From Isosphaera pallida ATCC 43644 (GTDB lineage: Bacteria > Planctomycetota > Planctomycetia > Isosphaerales > Isosphaeraceae): a DNA stretch of 64,000 nucleotides. The stretch spans positions 5,050,450 to 5,114,449 of the forward strand of contig NC_014962.1 of the NCBI RefSeq assembly GCF_000186345.1, written 5' to 3'. The notes under the pieces are model-generated. The model did no database searches and had not been told where the DNA came from. It saw only the letters and a list, made by a program, of their open reading frames with translations. The position numbers and the translations under genes were made by a program. How positions within the stretch are numbered: position 1 is the first letter of the stretch; the number at the start of each line of letters is the position of its first letter. Positions 9,756-17,891 of this stretch are shown in pieces.

Positions 9756-10088
9756 AACGACGTGGTTTCCATCCCGGACCAAAATGCCGGAAGATATCGA
9801 ACGAACCACCCGACCACCCCACACCTCACTTCGACCCGGCTGGCCGGCTTATTGATGATGGCTTGGGGGAGAGCAGGTCGCCAAAAGGACTTGGATCATC
9901 GGACCGTCGGTCGTGGCGAATCGCTTCCCAACCCGCTTGACGGGTTCCACCGCTTGACCCCCGGTCCCTCGCCTAACCAAAACCCACTGCATTATAATCA
10001 AGGCCACGACACCGCCCACACATCCGCGTCATTGTCAGCGGCCGCGGCAGCTCCGCCGAGCCGGAATCGATGTCGCAAGGGGGACTTG
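9756..10088. promoter_or_regulatory. divergent intergenic region, DAHP synthase/pseudopilin
   Basis: About 330 bp shared by two divergent genes. A perfect TATAAT occurs at 9993-9998 pointing toward the pseudopilin gene, but no good -35 box lies 16-18 bp upstream of it. The rest holds nothing I can support. Confidence 0.3.
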
Positions 10089-11192
10089 GTGACTGTTTTT
10101 CTGAAACCACTCAACTATCAGAGATCGTTGATTCTTTGGTCCGAATCGGTCGGGGGGCCACGTTATGGCCTATCGCTGATCGAGGTGGGGGTGGTTGTGG
10201 TGTTGATCGCCCTGGCGGTCTTGATTGGGGTGACGGTGATTCCCATCCAGCGCGAGGCGGCCCGCGAGGCGGTTTGCCGCGCTCGTTTGGGACGTGTTGG
10301 GTTGGGTCTGAATTTGGCGGTTCAGATTCAGGGACGCCTGCCAGTCACTCCTGCGTTGAGTGCGCTGGGCTCTTCGGGCGAACCCGCACCGGCGTCCCGT
10401 TCCGGTTGGTCTCCTCAGATGGCGATTCAGGCGATGTTGAGGGATGATTCAGCGGACCCCGCCGCCCAGACCTCTTTGCCCAAGGGGGATCCGGCGGCGT
10501 CGAATCCCGGCGGGTCTAACAAGGCGATGGCGTCGTTGGGTTCGTGGTCGGACCCGAATTGGGTCTGTCCTAGCGACGGCCAAGCCCGCGGCTCGCCATT
10601 CGAGGCGGCGGTCAGTTACCGTGCGGTGGCCGGAGACGATCCCGAAGGACGCACCGGCCTCTTCGCGCCGGAGACGCCGCGAACCTACGAGGAGGTCCAG
10701 CAGGCCGATGGGGCTTCTTACACGGCGGCGTTTGTCGAGCGACGGTTGGGCAATGGACGGGACGGGGTGATGTTCGGCGGGAACTACGCGGTGGTCAATG
10801 GTCCTGTGGGGCCGCAGACCCCGGTGGACCGCGCGAGTTTGCCTGCCGCCGAGTTCTGGCGGGGCGACGCCGGTTGTGATCGCGCGGAGGTCTCCTGGCG
10901 ATCCACCCTGGCCAACTTCGCATCAACTCCCGGGCAAACCTGGGGCGGCGTGATCGCCCGCGACCAACGCACCGCCAAGATGACCGGCTCCAGCGACCAC
11001 CCCAACCGGGTTCACCTCCTTTTGCTGGATGGTCGAGTTCAAGCCTACACCCCCACGGTCGACCTCAAGGTTTGGAAAGCGCTGGCCCACCCCTTCGACT
11101 CGCAAACCGCTTCCTCCAGCGCGCGGGCCGAGTTGCCCTCGCCTTGGTCCGGTGGCCAGGCCCCTCTTGACCCCCGACCCTGCGTCCCATAG
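10089..11192 (+). CDS. prepilin-type protein (DUF1559-like pseudopilin)
   Basis: A 367-residue protein with a type IV prepilin leader: after about 26 residues, YG|LSLIEVGVVVVLIALAV has the Gly cleavage site, the Glu at +5 and a long hydrophobic helix. After processing by a prepilin peptidase it would be displayed by, or be part of, a type II secretion/pilus-like machine. The region after the helix (FGGNYAVVNGPVG, VHLLLLDGRVQAY near the end) has the layout of the large DUF1559 pseudopilin set of planctomycetes, but the match is loose. Start GTG 10089 is chosen because AGGGGGA sits 5 nt upstream; the longer frame would overlap the DAHP synthase gene. Confidence 0.78.
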   Translation: MTVFLKPLNYQRSLILWSESVGGPRYGLSLIEVGVVVVLIALAVLIGVTVIPIQREAAREAVCRARLGRVGLGLNLAVQIQGRLPVTPALSALGSSGEPAPASRSGWSPQMAIQAMLRDDSADPAAQTSLPKGDPAASNPGGSNKAMASLGSWSDPNWVCPSDGQARGSPFEAAVSYRAVAGDDPEGRTGLFAPETPRTYEEVQQADGASYTAAFVERRLGNGRDGVMFGGNYAVVNGPVGPQTPVDRASLPAAEFWRGDAGCDRAEVSWRSTLANFASTPGQTWGGVIARDQRTAKMTGSSDHPNRVHLLLLDGRVQAYTPTVDLKVWKALAHPFDSQTASSSARAELPSPWSGGQAPLDPRPCVP

Positions 11193-11282
11193 CGAGCGGC
11201 CGCCCCCCCTTTTCCAGAATCGATCGCGCCAAAGCGGCCAAGGGGAGGTCAAGAGGCGTCGCCTTGGCGGAGACGACCCGTC

Positions 11283-11288
11283 TATAAT
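11283..11288 (+). promoter_or_regulatory. perfect TATAAT box upstream of the DUF4190 gene
   Basis: TATAAT at 11283-11288 lies in the 334 bp gap before the next gene. No matching -35 hexamer is visible at the usual distance, so this is a weak candidate. The rest of the gap 11193-11526 shows nothing else. Confidence 0.28.
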
Positions 11289-11526
11289 GGGAACACTCTC
11301 TCGAGCGAGGTGAAAGCTGATCCAGGCGAAAGACCAATCCGTGGTGCCGTATGCGCGAGCCATCATGCCAGTGTTGGCCTTGATCCGCCGGGATGAGCCG
11401 ACTGGCTGCGATCGTCAAGCCAACCTAAGCCGGTGTCGCCACGAGTGGCGCATAGTCCTGGGCCTCGCTTCGGGGTCGGACCTAATTGCGAATGGTCTTG
11501 TCTTCTTCTCATTCTCTCTCCGCGCG

Positions 11527-12429
11527 ATGGGAGCCCTTGTCGTGTCCGTTCAAACCGAACCCGTTTCCCCGCCGGAGCGTTCCGCGGTGGACACGTCTCG
11601 ACCCGCCTCCTTCTCCTCCAAGCCAGCGTCGTCGGGTGCCGCACTCAAGCCGCTGGACAATCTGGAGTTGGAAAGCTACCGGGCGGTTCACCCCCTGGCC
11701 GTCGGCGCTCTGCTGTTTGGAGTCATCTCGCTCCTCTGCTTCGTCGATCCCTGGACCTTCGGACTGGCCGCCGTGCTGGCCGTCGTTATGGGGCTGTCGG
11801 CCCTCGCCCGGATCCGCAAGGATGCGGACATCTACACCGGCTCGCAGCTCGCCCGCATCGGTCTGACAATGGGGGTGATCTGCGGCTTGTCATCACTAAC
11901 AAATGATTATATTTCAAAGTACATGAGGGAGCGCTCCGCCTCCCAGTTCGCGCGCGACTATGTCGAGATCCTCAAGACGGGCGACCTTGATCAAGCGGTC
12001 TTCTACCGATTGGGGGCTGGCAGTTTCCGCAAGAATAACGATCCTAAGAAGGCGATCGCCAACCTCAAAGCCAGCGCCAAGGGGGCGGGGATGGATCCCT
12101 ACGAGACGCTCTCTAGTCCGATTGTACAGATCCAACAAGCGTTGAAGACCGCCTCGAAGGAGAATCTGCGGTTCGACGCAGTGGAGACGTCGGCGATGGA
12201 CGGTACCTTGCCGGTGGTCATGGTTCGTTTGGCGATCGCTGGTTACGACGCGCAGGCCAACAACAACCAGGGAGCCAAGAGCGAAAGGGAATCGTACATT
12301 CTGTTGCAACTCAAGGCTGAGACCAAGGGGGGCGACTACGATTGGTGGGTCAGCGACGTGGTGTATCCCTATACGCCCCGCTCAGCCTTCTTCCAAGCCA
12401 CCGTGGACACTCACGGCCACGCTCACTAA
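11527..12429 (+). CDS. DUF4190-like membrane protein with a soluble C-terminal domain
   Basis: About 300 residues from ATG 11527. After a Pro/Ser-rich N-terminus, two membrane segments (AVGALLFGVISLLCFVD and the TFGLAAVLAVVMG region) flank the ARIRKDADIYTGSQLARIG stretch typical of DUF4190, followed by a third hydrophobic segment. The rest is an alpha/beta domain (RSASQFARDYVEILKTGDL ... DWWVSDVVYPYTP) that I do not recognise. A GTG at 11341 would give a longer protein, but the extra part is not protein-like. The function is unknown. Confidence 0.68.
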   Translation: MGALVVSVQTEPVSPPERSAVDTSRPASFSSKPASSGAALKPLDNLELESYRAVHPLAVGALLFGVISLLCFVDPWTFGLAAVLAVVMGLSALARIRKDADIYTGSQLARIGLTMGVICGLSSLTNDYISKYMRERSASQFARDYVEILKTGDLDQAVFYRLGAGSFRKNNDPKKAIANLKASAKGAGMDPYETLSSPIVQIQQALKTASKENLRFDAVETSAMDGTLPVVMVRLAIAGYDAQANNNQGAKSERESYILLQLKAETKGGDYDWWVSDVVYPYTPRSAFFQATVDTHGHAH

Positions 12430-12442
12430 CCAACCCCGCGGG

Positions 12443-12477
12443 GCCGCGACGATCGTGGATCGTGCGATCGCCGCGGC
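12443..12477. terminator. hairpin between convergent genes
   Basis: Arms 12443-12455 and 12465-12477 (GCCGCGACGATCG against CGATCGCCGCGGC) form a 13-bp stem with one mismatch and a 9-nt loop, starting 14 nt after the upstream stop codon. There is no T-run, so it may be a factor-dependent or bidirectional stop. Confidence 0.4.
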
Positions 12478-12658
12478 GACGCCCAGGTTGTCGTTCCGCG
12501 AGACTGCCTCAACCTCAACAGTCCGCCCCGTCTGCTCACGTCCTTTCAGGAATGAACAGCCGTGTTTGGGGCGAACCGCCGGGGTGGTCTTGCGGCCGCT
12601 CTGGGGGGAGTTCTTTCGTTAAGTTGGCGTTGCGATGACAAAGCCCTGGCGACTTGTC

Positions 12659-13123
12659 TCACCCGTAGGCCACGACCCGACCATTGGCGTTGGCTTGAAC
12701 ATCGACAGCGGTGATGGTCAATGGACCTTGAAAGCTGGCATGACAGGTGTCGGTTTCCCAAAGGGTCACCTCAACGATTGGCAGCCCCGCCTCACGGCCG
12801 CGCTCGAAGATCAGACGGGCGATATTCTCGGCGGTCGGATTGGTCTCCATTACGTAATGCCGTTCCCCCCGCTCCCGTAGAATCGGCACGAGGGGATCGT
12901 CTTTGCAAAGCAACATGTTGTGATCCAGCGTATCGTCGATCCACTGTTGCAACACCGCCTTGATGTCCGCAAAGTCGATCAACATGCCGCGGTGATCCAG
13001 CGTGGGACTCTCAAGCGTCACCAACACCCGGCCGTTGTGACCATGAAGGTGGCGACACTTGCCTTCGTAATTGATCAAACGATGACCATAACAGAATTTC
13101 ATTTCACGGGTGACGCGATACAT
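12659..13123 (-). CDS. queD: 6-pyruvoyl-tetrahydropterin synthase / QueD-like enzyme
   Basis: A 154-residue T-fold enzyme converting dihydroneopterin triphosphate to 6-pyruvoyl-tetrahydropterin or, as QueD, to 6-carboxy-tetrahydropterin in queuosine/7-deazaguanine synthesis. Zinc ligands are seen as H14 (CYGHRL) and H27/H29 (HLHGHNG), with C23 as the likely catalytic cysteine. LDHRGMLIDFADIK, LDHNMLL, NPTAENIARLIF and ETDTCHASF match the family. Start ATG 13123; the frame runs far upstream but that part is not protein-like. No other que gene is in the window, so QueD and pterin roles cannot be separated. Confidence 0.92.
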   Translation of the reverse strand: MYRVTREMKFCYGHRLINYEGKCRHLHGHNGRVLVTLESPTLDHRGMLIDFADIKAVLQQWIDDTLDHNMLLCKDDPLVPILRERGERHYVMETNPTAENIARLIFERGREAGLPIVEVTLWETDTCHASFQGPLTITAVDVQANANGRVVAYG

Positions 13124-13319
13124 GATGGGGTAGCCTGTAACGAATGTGAAAGAAGACGCACGAGGCGGCGGCTCGAAGTAGACAACACCCCTTTCCAGCG
13201 GTGGGCGATGTCGTATCGTGCGACAGGGAGTATTATTGTAGAACCGAGTCCGCGTCTCGGAAAGCGTGGGATGGAATTGGGCGGAGTGTCTCGCGTGGCT
13301 CACTGGAACAGAGAATGGT

Positions 13320-13510
13320 GACCACCATCCGTTGGCGGATCGACGTGACGAAGGCCGTCCTGCTGGAGCTGGATTGGCACCGTGTCGAGGAGATCGCTTC
13401 TCGTCCGATTGGCCTGGGTCGGCACGATTGATCATGAAGGTCGGGTCAACCTCGCGCCGTTCAGTTTGTCCGACCTGTTGTTGAGGGTTGGTCAACCGAT
13501 CGCCGCGCTT
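13320..13510 (+). pseudogene. decayed flavin-reductase-like fragment
   Basis: In one frame about 13321-13414 reads IDVTKAVLLELDWHRVEE then IASRPIGL, and in the next frame, from about 13405, it continues as RLAWVGTIDHEGRVNLAPFS. Together these match the N-terminal signature of FMN-binding split-barrel flavin reductases (RPIAWVST.D..G..NLAPFS). A frameshift lies around 13405-13415, and no further similarity is visible after about 13500. It looks like a remnant in the 700 bp gap upstream of queD; the remaining gap shows nothing supportable. Confidence 0.42.
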
Positions 13511-13841
13511 TCATTGGTGCGCTGGTTTCACAAGAGGGGCACCTTCGTGCTCTTGAGGTTGAAGTGGTCCGCGTCAGCGTCGATTCTAGTCGCTTAGGTG
13601 CCGGACGCGCTAGACCGTCGGATTTTGACGCCTTTGGGTTGTTGAGGGAGGTGGACAGTCGGGGGAATCTCCATGCGGTTCGGGAATCATCGAGCCCGCC
13701 GGCGCGATTCCGTTGAGGCTAGATGGTTGGGAGATGGCCGGAATGAATTCCATTTCGTTTCGGTTGCCAAGGATTTGTTGAGTCGAGGTTAAGAAGGGGA
13801 GTTGCTTCACGGAGTGTGCGTGTGGTGTCGTGTTGAGGGGG

Positions 13842-14288
13842 TCAGAAGGGTTTGAGTTCCAACGATTCGAGAAAATCTTGGTCGTCGCGGTGGGTGGGGA
13901 AGGTGATTTCGTGTTCGGTGGGTTCGGGGACAAGTTCCAGGGGAGCGTCGTCCTGATCCGGCGCGGTGGTGGGTTGAATGGTGCGGCCCAGCGTTGGCTG
14001 TTTGAGCGGCAGCGGCTCGGTCGTCAGCAGGCCACGACGACGAGCGCAGACCAGACAGAGTTTTTCTTCGGGACCTTCTAGGTAAAGTTCTCCCTGGGAA
14101 AGCCGATGATACGTGGTTTGTCCGGGTGCGATGGCGTGGCAGAACTCGCGGGCCGAATCGGGTTTGACCACGACGCGCCAGCCGGGTTCAAGGAGGAATA
14201 AGCGGGGGAGGGGAGGCAACCCTTCGCGGTTGGGTCCTAGAGGACGTGCCTGGTTGAGACGAATCGCCGTGGAATCGGGTCGGTTCAT
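13842..14288 (-). CDS. hypothetical protein with a CxxC pair
   Basis: A 148-residue protein from ATG 14288 (MNRPDSTAIRL). The middle has well-formed strands (PRLFLLEPGWRVVVKPDSA, QGELYLEGPEEKLCLVCAR), and the CLVC pair could bind metal or form a disulfide; the last 45 residues are acidic and Pro-rich. There is no signal peptide. I do not recognise a family; the composition and third-base GC suggest a true gene. It lies downstream of the HTTM unit on the same strand with a 195 bp gap. Confidence 0.6.
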   Translation of the reverse strand: MNRPDSTAIRLNQARPLGPNREGLPPLPRLFLLEPGWRVVVKPDSAREFCHAIAPGQTTYHRLSQGELYLEGPEEKLCLVCARRRGLLTTEPLPLKQPTLGRTIQPTTAPDQDDAPLELVPEPTEHEITFPTHRDDQDFLESLELKPF

Positions 14289-14483
14289 GGCTGACAGACT
14301 CCTCAGGCGGTGGAAAACGGAGAGGGTTCGCGTCCACTTCGCGCCAACTCTCGCCATGTCACGTCCATGCCACGTCATCCCCGCGAGCTTATGGTGAGGC
14401 GCTTGGCTTAGTCGTTCCCACGCCCACTGTGACGGGGGACGTGGGAACGTCGCGGGATGTTGTCGCCGCGGGAGTCGTCCTGG

Positions 14484-15950
14484 TCAAGATTGAGCGGTCG
14501 CCTTGGGGGGACGGCTGGAGAGCGGTCGATTCGCGTTGGCGTTGGCGTTGGCGTTGGGGGTTGGCAATCCGCAAACGTCGTCGGCACAGGGGATCTCCGC
14601 GCCGGTTTCGTCGCGGGGCCGGGTGGCGGCGTAGCGATTGTACCAGCGGCGTCCCATTTGGGCGATGACCGGCAGCCGTCCGATCCAGGCCAAGGGCCAG
14701 GCGAGGGGTTGAATGGCGGCGAGTTTGACCACGCCGTCCCAACCGGAGAAGATACGTCCGTCGCGTCGGACGACCTGCATCGCGCCCCGGCAACGCTCTG
14801 GGGTCAGTTCGGGTTGAACCGTGGCGGGATTCACGGCGGTCAGGTCGATGGGCTGGACCACGTGGGCGGGGTCGCAGGCCGAGACGAAGGCCATCCCCGC
14901 GCGGCATTTGGGACAAGCGCCATCGTACAGCACGCGGTAAAGTGGTTGACGTTCGGGAAGACCGGCGACCAGACTGCGGAGCCAAGGACCGGACAGGAAG
15001 GCGAAGTTCATGGCGATCATCGCAAGGGCGAACTCGGTGAGTCCTAGGGTCACACCGATGCCCACGTGCATGACGGCGACGGTCACCAGCAGAAGAGGCC
15101 GGATGGGCCGATTCCAGATGAGAAAGGGGTAGGCGATTTCGGAGAGGATGGTGGCGTGGGTGGCGAGGTTGATCAGCCAGATATGGTCGGCGAGCCAGGT
15201 GAAGTCGAAGGCGTTGAACTCGCGGTCGATCCAGGTAGGCCAGACAGCGGTTCCAGTCCACCACATGCCGCCTTGCAGTTTGGAAATTCCGGCCATGCCG
15301 TAGATGACGCAGAGGTGAAGCTGAATCAGCCTCAGCCCTAGGTTGGCCGAGACCGTGGGGGTGGGAACACCACCAGGAAGCGGCCAGGTGGCGATCTTGC
15401 CGCCGATCCGTTGGGCCAGCAGCCGTCGTCCGGCCCTCCAGCGAGCGATCAGACGATCCAGCGACACCGCCTGACCTGAGGCCATGCTAACCGCTAGATA
15501 CAGGCAGAGGGTCGAGAGCATCTGGTCGAACCCGAACATCAGGCCGGGCACTCGCCGCACCGTCGAAACCACGATGATCCAGGTCAACAGGGTGGTCACC
15601 CGACTAAAAAGCCCCAGCGTCATCATGGCAGTGACCACCAGGCAGCCGACCCAAACGGTTCGCAACCAGGCGTCGGGCACCCCAAACCAGAACGACCAGG
15701 ACCAATCCGCGCCTGGCGGCTGGAGCGAGCGGACCGCCTCCTTGGAAAGCCAACCGGAATCGGCGAGGAACACGTCGAGCTCGAGGCCGTAAACCCAGAG
15801 GTTCCAGAACGCCAGAAGGCCAGTGACCACCCGAATCAGACCCAGAGGGGTCGGATCGGCGGGTTGAAAGAAGAATTGGTTCCAGCCCCGAGCGATCGAC
15901 CGCCCTAGGCGAACCAAGTAGTTCAGAGGTTCGCTCAATAATCGTTCCAC
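14484..15950 (-). CDS. HTTM-domain membrane protein fused to a DCC (DUF393) thiol-oxidoreductase-like domain
   Basis: A 488-residue integral membrane protein. The N-terminal ~320 residues are the HTTM domain (several helices; PLGLIRVVTGLLAFWNLW at the start), related to the membrane part of vitamin-K-dependent gamma-carboxylase. Residues from about 335 form a DCC domain: LYDGACPKCRAGMAFV carries the paired cysteines in the DGxCxxC-type site, and GWDGVVKLAAI follows. The tail contains a short Asn-Ala repeat (NANANANAN) encoded by a hexamer repeat. It overlaps the upstream partner gene by 16 nt, so the two are translated as a unit. The substrate is unknown. Confidence 0.88.
   Translation of the reverse strand: MERLLSEPLNYLVRLGRSIARGWNQFFFQPADPTPLGLIRVVTGLLAFWNLWVYGLELDVFLADSGWLSKEAVRSLQPPGADWSWSFWFGVPDAWLRTVWVGCLVVTAMMTLGLFSRVTTLLTWIIVVSTVRRVPGLMFGFDQMLSTLCLYLAVSMASGQAVSLDRLIARWRAGRRLLAQRIGGKIATWPLPGGVPTPTVSANLGLRLIQLHLCVIYGMAGISKLQGGMWWTGTAVWPTWIDREFNAFDFTWLADHIWLINLATHATILSEIAYPFLIWNRPIRPLLLVTVAVMHVGIGVTLGLTEFALAMIAMNFAFLSGPWLRSLVAGLPERQPLYRVLYDGACPKCRAGMAFVSACDPAHVVQPIDLTAVNPATVQPELTPERCRGAMQVVRRDGRIFSGWDGVVKLAAIQPLAWPLAWIGRLPVIAQMGRRWYNRYAATRPRDETGAEIPCADDVCGLPTPNANANANANRPLSSRPPKATAQS
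14534..14557. repeat. hexamer repeat CGTTGG x4 in the HTTM-DCC tail
   Basis: Four perfect tandem copies of a 6-bp unit encode the Asn-Ala tail. Being in frame, copy-number change would alter tail length without a frameshift. Confidence 0.85.
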
Positions 15951-16615
15951 GTGAACTCTCCGATCAGTTCGGGGGCCGAGTAAAATTCGTCTGCCTCGGG
16001 ATCAACCCGAGGAACGCGCGGATTGTTGAGACCCTCCCGCACCATTTCAATCGGCGGCACCAAGTGGTGCCGAACCCGAAAGGTCACCTTGTCGCATCCG
16101 GTCGTCTCTAACAGGTGACGCGCCACCGACTTGGCCACCCGAGGCTTCTCGCGGACCGCCCCCATCATTTCGGCGTTCTTGGCTTCCATGAAGTCGCGGT
16201 ACATCGCGTTGCCGATGTTCATATGACGCTGGTAAAGCAACCGCGGCTTCAACCTCCGATCGGGAAAGCGAACCACCTCCTCGCGTCCCTCCGACTCGAA
16301 GCTCAACGTCGCCTCGACCACCGGAGTCGGCGGCGGTTCAGGTGAATAGTAGCGGTAAGAGTAGCCTTGATCGATCAATTGGTAGTATCCGGCGAATTGA
16401 CTGGCCAACGCCATTTGAATCTCGGAGGCTGGCGCTTGCCCAAACACCGCGGCCAAAATTGCCGTGAGGTGGAAGGCGAGCATCCCAGTCACCACCAACC
16501 GCGCCCACGACGGCCAGGGACGGCCCGACACCACGGCCCCCCCGACGGTTGGAACATTCGGAACCAACTCTCCACGCGGCTCGGTCACGCCGCGCGACAA
16601 CTCACTTCGACTCAT
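15935..16615 (-). CDS. single-pass membrane protein partner of the HTTM protein
   Basis: About 226 residues from ATG 16615, which has GGAGGTGA upstream. One membrane segment (LVVTGMLAFHLTAILAAVFG) is followed by a soluble domain rich in charged residues (QMALASQFAGYYQLIDQGYSYR, RFPDRRLKPRLLYQRHMN, ETTGCDKVTFRVRHHLVPP). Its stop overlaps the HTTM gene start by 16 nt, showing coupling and suggesting a complex. In other bacteria a small membrane protein often precedes an HTTM protein; that comparison is from memory. Confidence 0.78.
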   Translation of the reverse strand: MSRSELSRGVTEPRGELVPNVPTVGGAVVSGRPWPSWARLVVTGMLAFHLTAILAAVFGQAPASEIQMALASQFAGYYQLIDQGYSYRYYSPEPPPTPVVEATLSFESEGREEVVRFPDRRLKPRLLYQRHMNIGNAMYRDFMEAKNAEMMGAVREKPRVAKSVARHLLETTGCDKVTFRVRHHLVPPIEMVREGLNNPRVPRVDPEADEFYSAPELIGEFTWNDY

Positions 16616-16867
16616 CCTCTCGTCACCTCCATCACCCACACTTCTGGATGAAGACCTCCTAAATGAACAATCCAACGGACTCGCCTGTGGAATTGGTTCA
16701 TTCAGACCAGCAGTCTCGTAATCACCCTAGAAAGTCCGGTTTAGGTTTGGAATCGTGGCTTGGTCTTCTCGGGGGTTGCAGAGATTGTATTCGAGGCGAT
16801 CGCCTCTCAAACTCCACGGGAATCTCCTAGAAACCCTGGATTTCCCCAAATTCCCGAAGAGAAAAAA

Positions 16868-16896
16868 TTGCCAACCGGACACTTGTGTTTTACAGT
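16868..16896 (+). promoter_or_regulatory. promoter candidate for the Cys-rich protein gene
   Basis: TTGCCA at 16868-16873 and TACAGT at 16891-16896 are exactly 17 bp apart, in an AT-richer 450 bp intergenic region. It would give a leader of about 160 nt before ATG 17063. Confidence 0.45.
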
Positions 16897-17062
16897 AGGA
16901 ACAGCCGAAGATTAGGGGGCCAAGGATGGCGGGATAGGAAGTGTCGGATAGTCCCGTTGACTTTGAGGATGGTGGAAACGGGTTAACTTCCTGGTGAGGT
17001 CCTCTCAGCTTCGCGTTTATTCACGGCTCGGCTCCCCTTCCATTTCCTTGGAGGTTGTTCGG

Positions 17063-17743
17063 ATGCAGGCTACTCTGGTCATGATGCTGGCTCTCAACGG
17101 GGTCGGCTGCCATCACGTTCCCTGCCACAACGTGGTGATTGTCCCCGCGTGCCATTCTTCGTGCTACACCTGCTACTCTTGCCACAGCTGCGTTTCGTGC
17201 TATGGCTGCTACGGCTGCACCTCGTGCTACACCCCGGTCAAGCATGGTTTCCTGGGCGGCCTGTTCCGCAAGCATCATGGCTGTCACTCGTGCTATGGCT
17301 GCTATGGCTGCACCTCGTGCTATGGCTGCTATGGCTGCCACTCGTGCTATAGCTGCTGCTATGGCTGCACCTCGTGCTATAGCTGCTATGGCTGCACCTC
17401 GTGCTATAGCTGCTATGGCTGCCACTCGTGCTATGGCTGCTATGGCTGCCACTCGTGCTATGGCTGCTATGGCTGCCACTCGTGCTATGGCGTGAGCTAC
17501 GCGCCTGTGGCTCCTATTTATGATGCTCCGGCTGCGGCCACCCAGGGAATGTCTGCGGCTCCGACCTACGGTGCTGGCCAAGCCACGGCTCCGGCTCCGG
17601 CTTCTCAGCCCGAGGAACCCGCTACCCCTTCTCAGTCCACTCCCCCCCCCTCGCAGCCTGCTCCCCCGGATGAGATGGAAGCTCCCGCTCCCGAAGCTCC
17701 CGCCCCTGATACTCTGGATCAACCTGATTTCCCCGTCCTGTAA
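17063..17743 (+). CDS. cysteine/tyrosine-rich tandem-repeat protein with Pro-rich tail
   Basis: A 226-residue protein with 35 cysteines, all in roughly its first 150 residues. ATG 17063 follows GGAGG with good spacing and a short hydrophobic N-terminus (ATLVMMLALNGVG), probably an export signal though it lacks basic residues. From residue 30 or so cysteine occurs almost every third position in units such as CYGCYGCHS and CYGCYGCTS, interrupted once by a basic insert (VKHGFLGGLFRKHHG). The last 75 residues are Ala/Pro/Glu-rich. It has its own promoter and hairpin terminator. I infer an extracellular, disulfide- or metal-crosslinked structural protein; planctomycete walls are reported to be cystine- and proline-rich protein. 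No enzymatic domain is seen. Confidence 0.8.
   Translation: MQATLVMMLALNGVGCHHVPCHNVVIVPACHSSCYTCYSCHSCVSCYGCYGCTSCYTPVKHGFLGGLFRKHHGCHSCYGCYGCTSCYGCYGCHSCYSCCYGCTSCYSCYGCTSCYSCYGCHSCYGCYGCHSCYGCYGCHSCYGVSYAPVAPIYDAPAAATQGMSAAPTYGAGQATAPAPASQPEEPATPSQSTPPPSQPAPPDEMEAPAPEAPAPDTLDQPDFPVL
17282..17490 (+). repeat. 27-bp tandem repeat encoding the 9-residue Cys/Tyr/Gly unit
   Basis: About eight near-identical 27-nt units built from TGCTATGGC and TGCCACTCG / TGCACCTCG blocks. Variation among copies is mostly H/T and G/S replacements, with one 6-nt loss giving a CC doublet (SCCYG). Confidence 0.85.
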
Positions 17744-17794
17744 TTTCGGCGGGATCTGACAACCGAGTTCGTCGTTTAGTTCTGGTTGGATTTC

Positions 17795-17837
17795 CGGCAA
17801 CGTCCACAACCGTGTTGTGGACGTTGCCGTTTGATTT
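17795..17837 (+). terminator. strong intrinsic terminator after the Cys-rich gene
   Basis: Perfect 16-bp stem, arms 17795-17810 and 17814-17829 (CGGCAACGTCCACAAC and its complement), 3-nt loop, followed by TTTGATTT. It lies 52 bp after the stop codon. Confidence 0.85.
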
Positions 17838-17891
17838 AGCGACGATATTGAGATGAGCTTGCGTTGTACGACTCGTTGGGTTGGCTTGCGT

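Noticed and set aside
13610-13933. 107-codon minus-strand frame overlapping the end of the CxxC protein gene
   Set aside because: Pro/Ser/Thr/Asn-rich, no conserved pattern, overlaps a better-supported frame.
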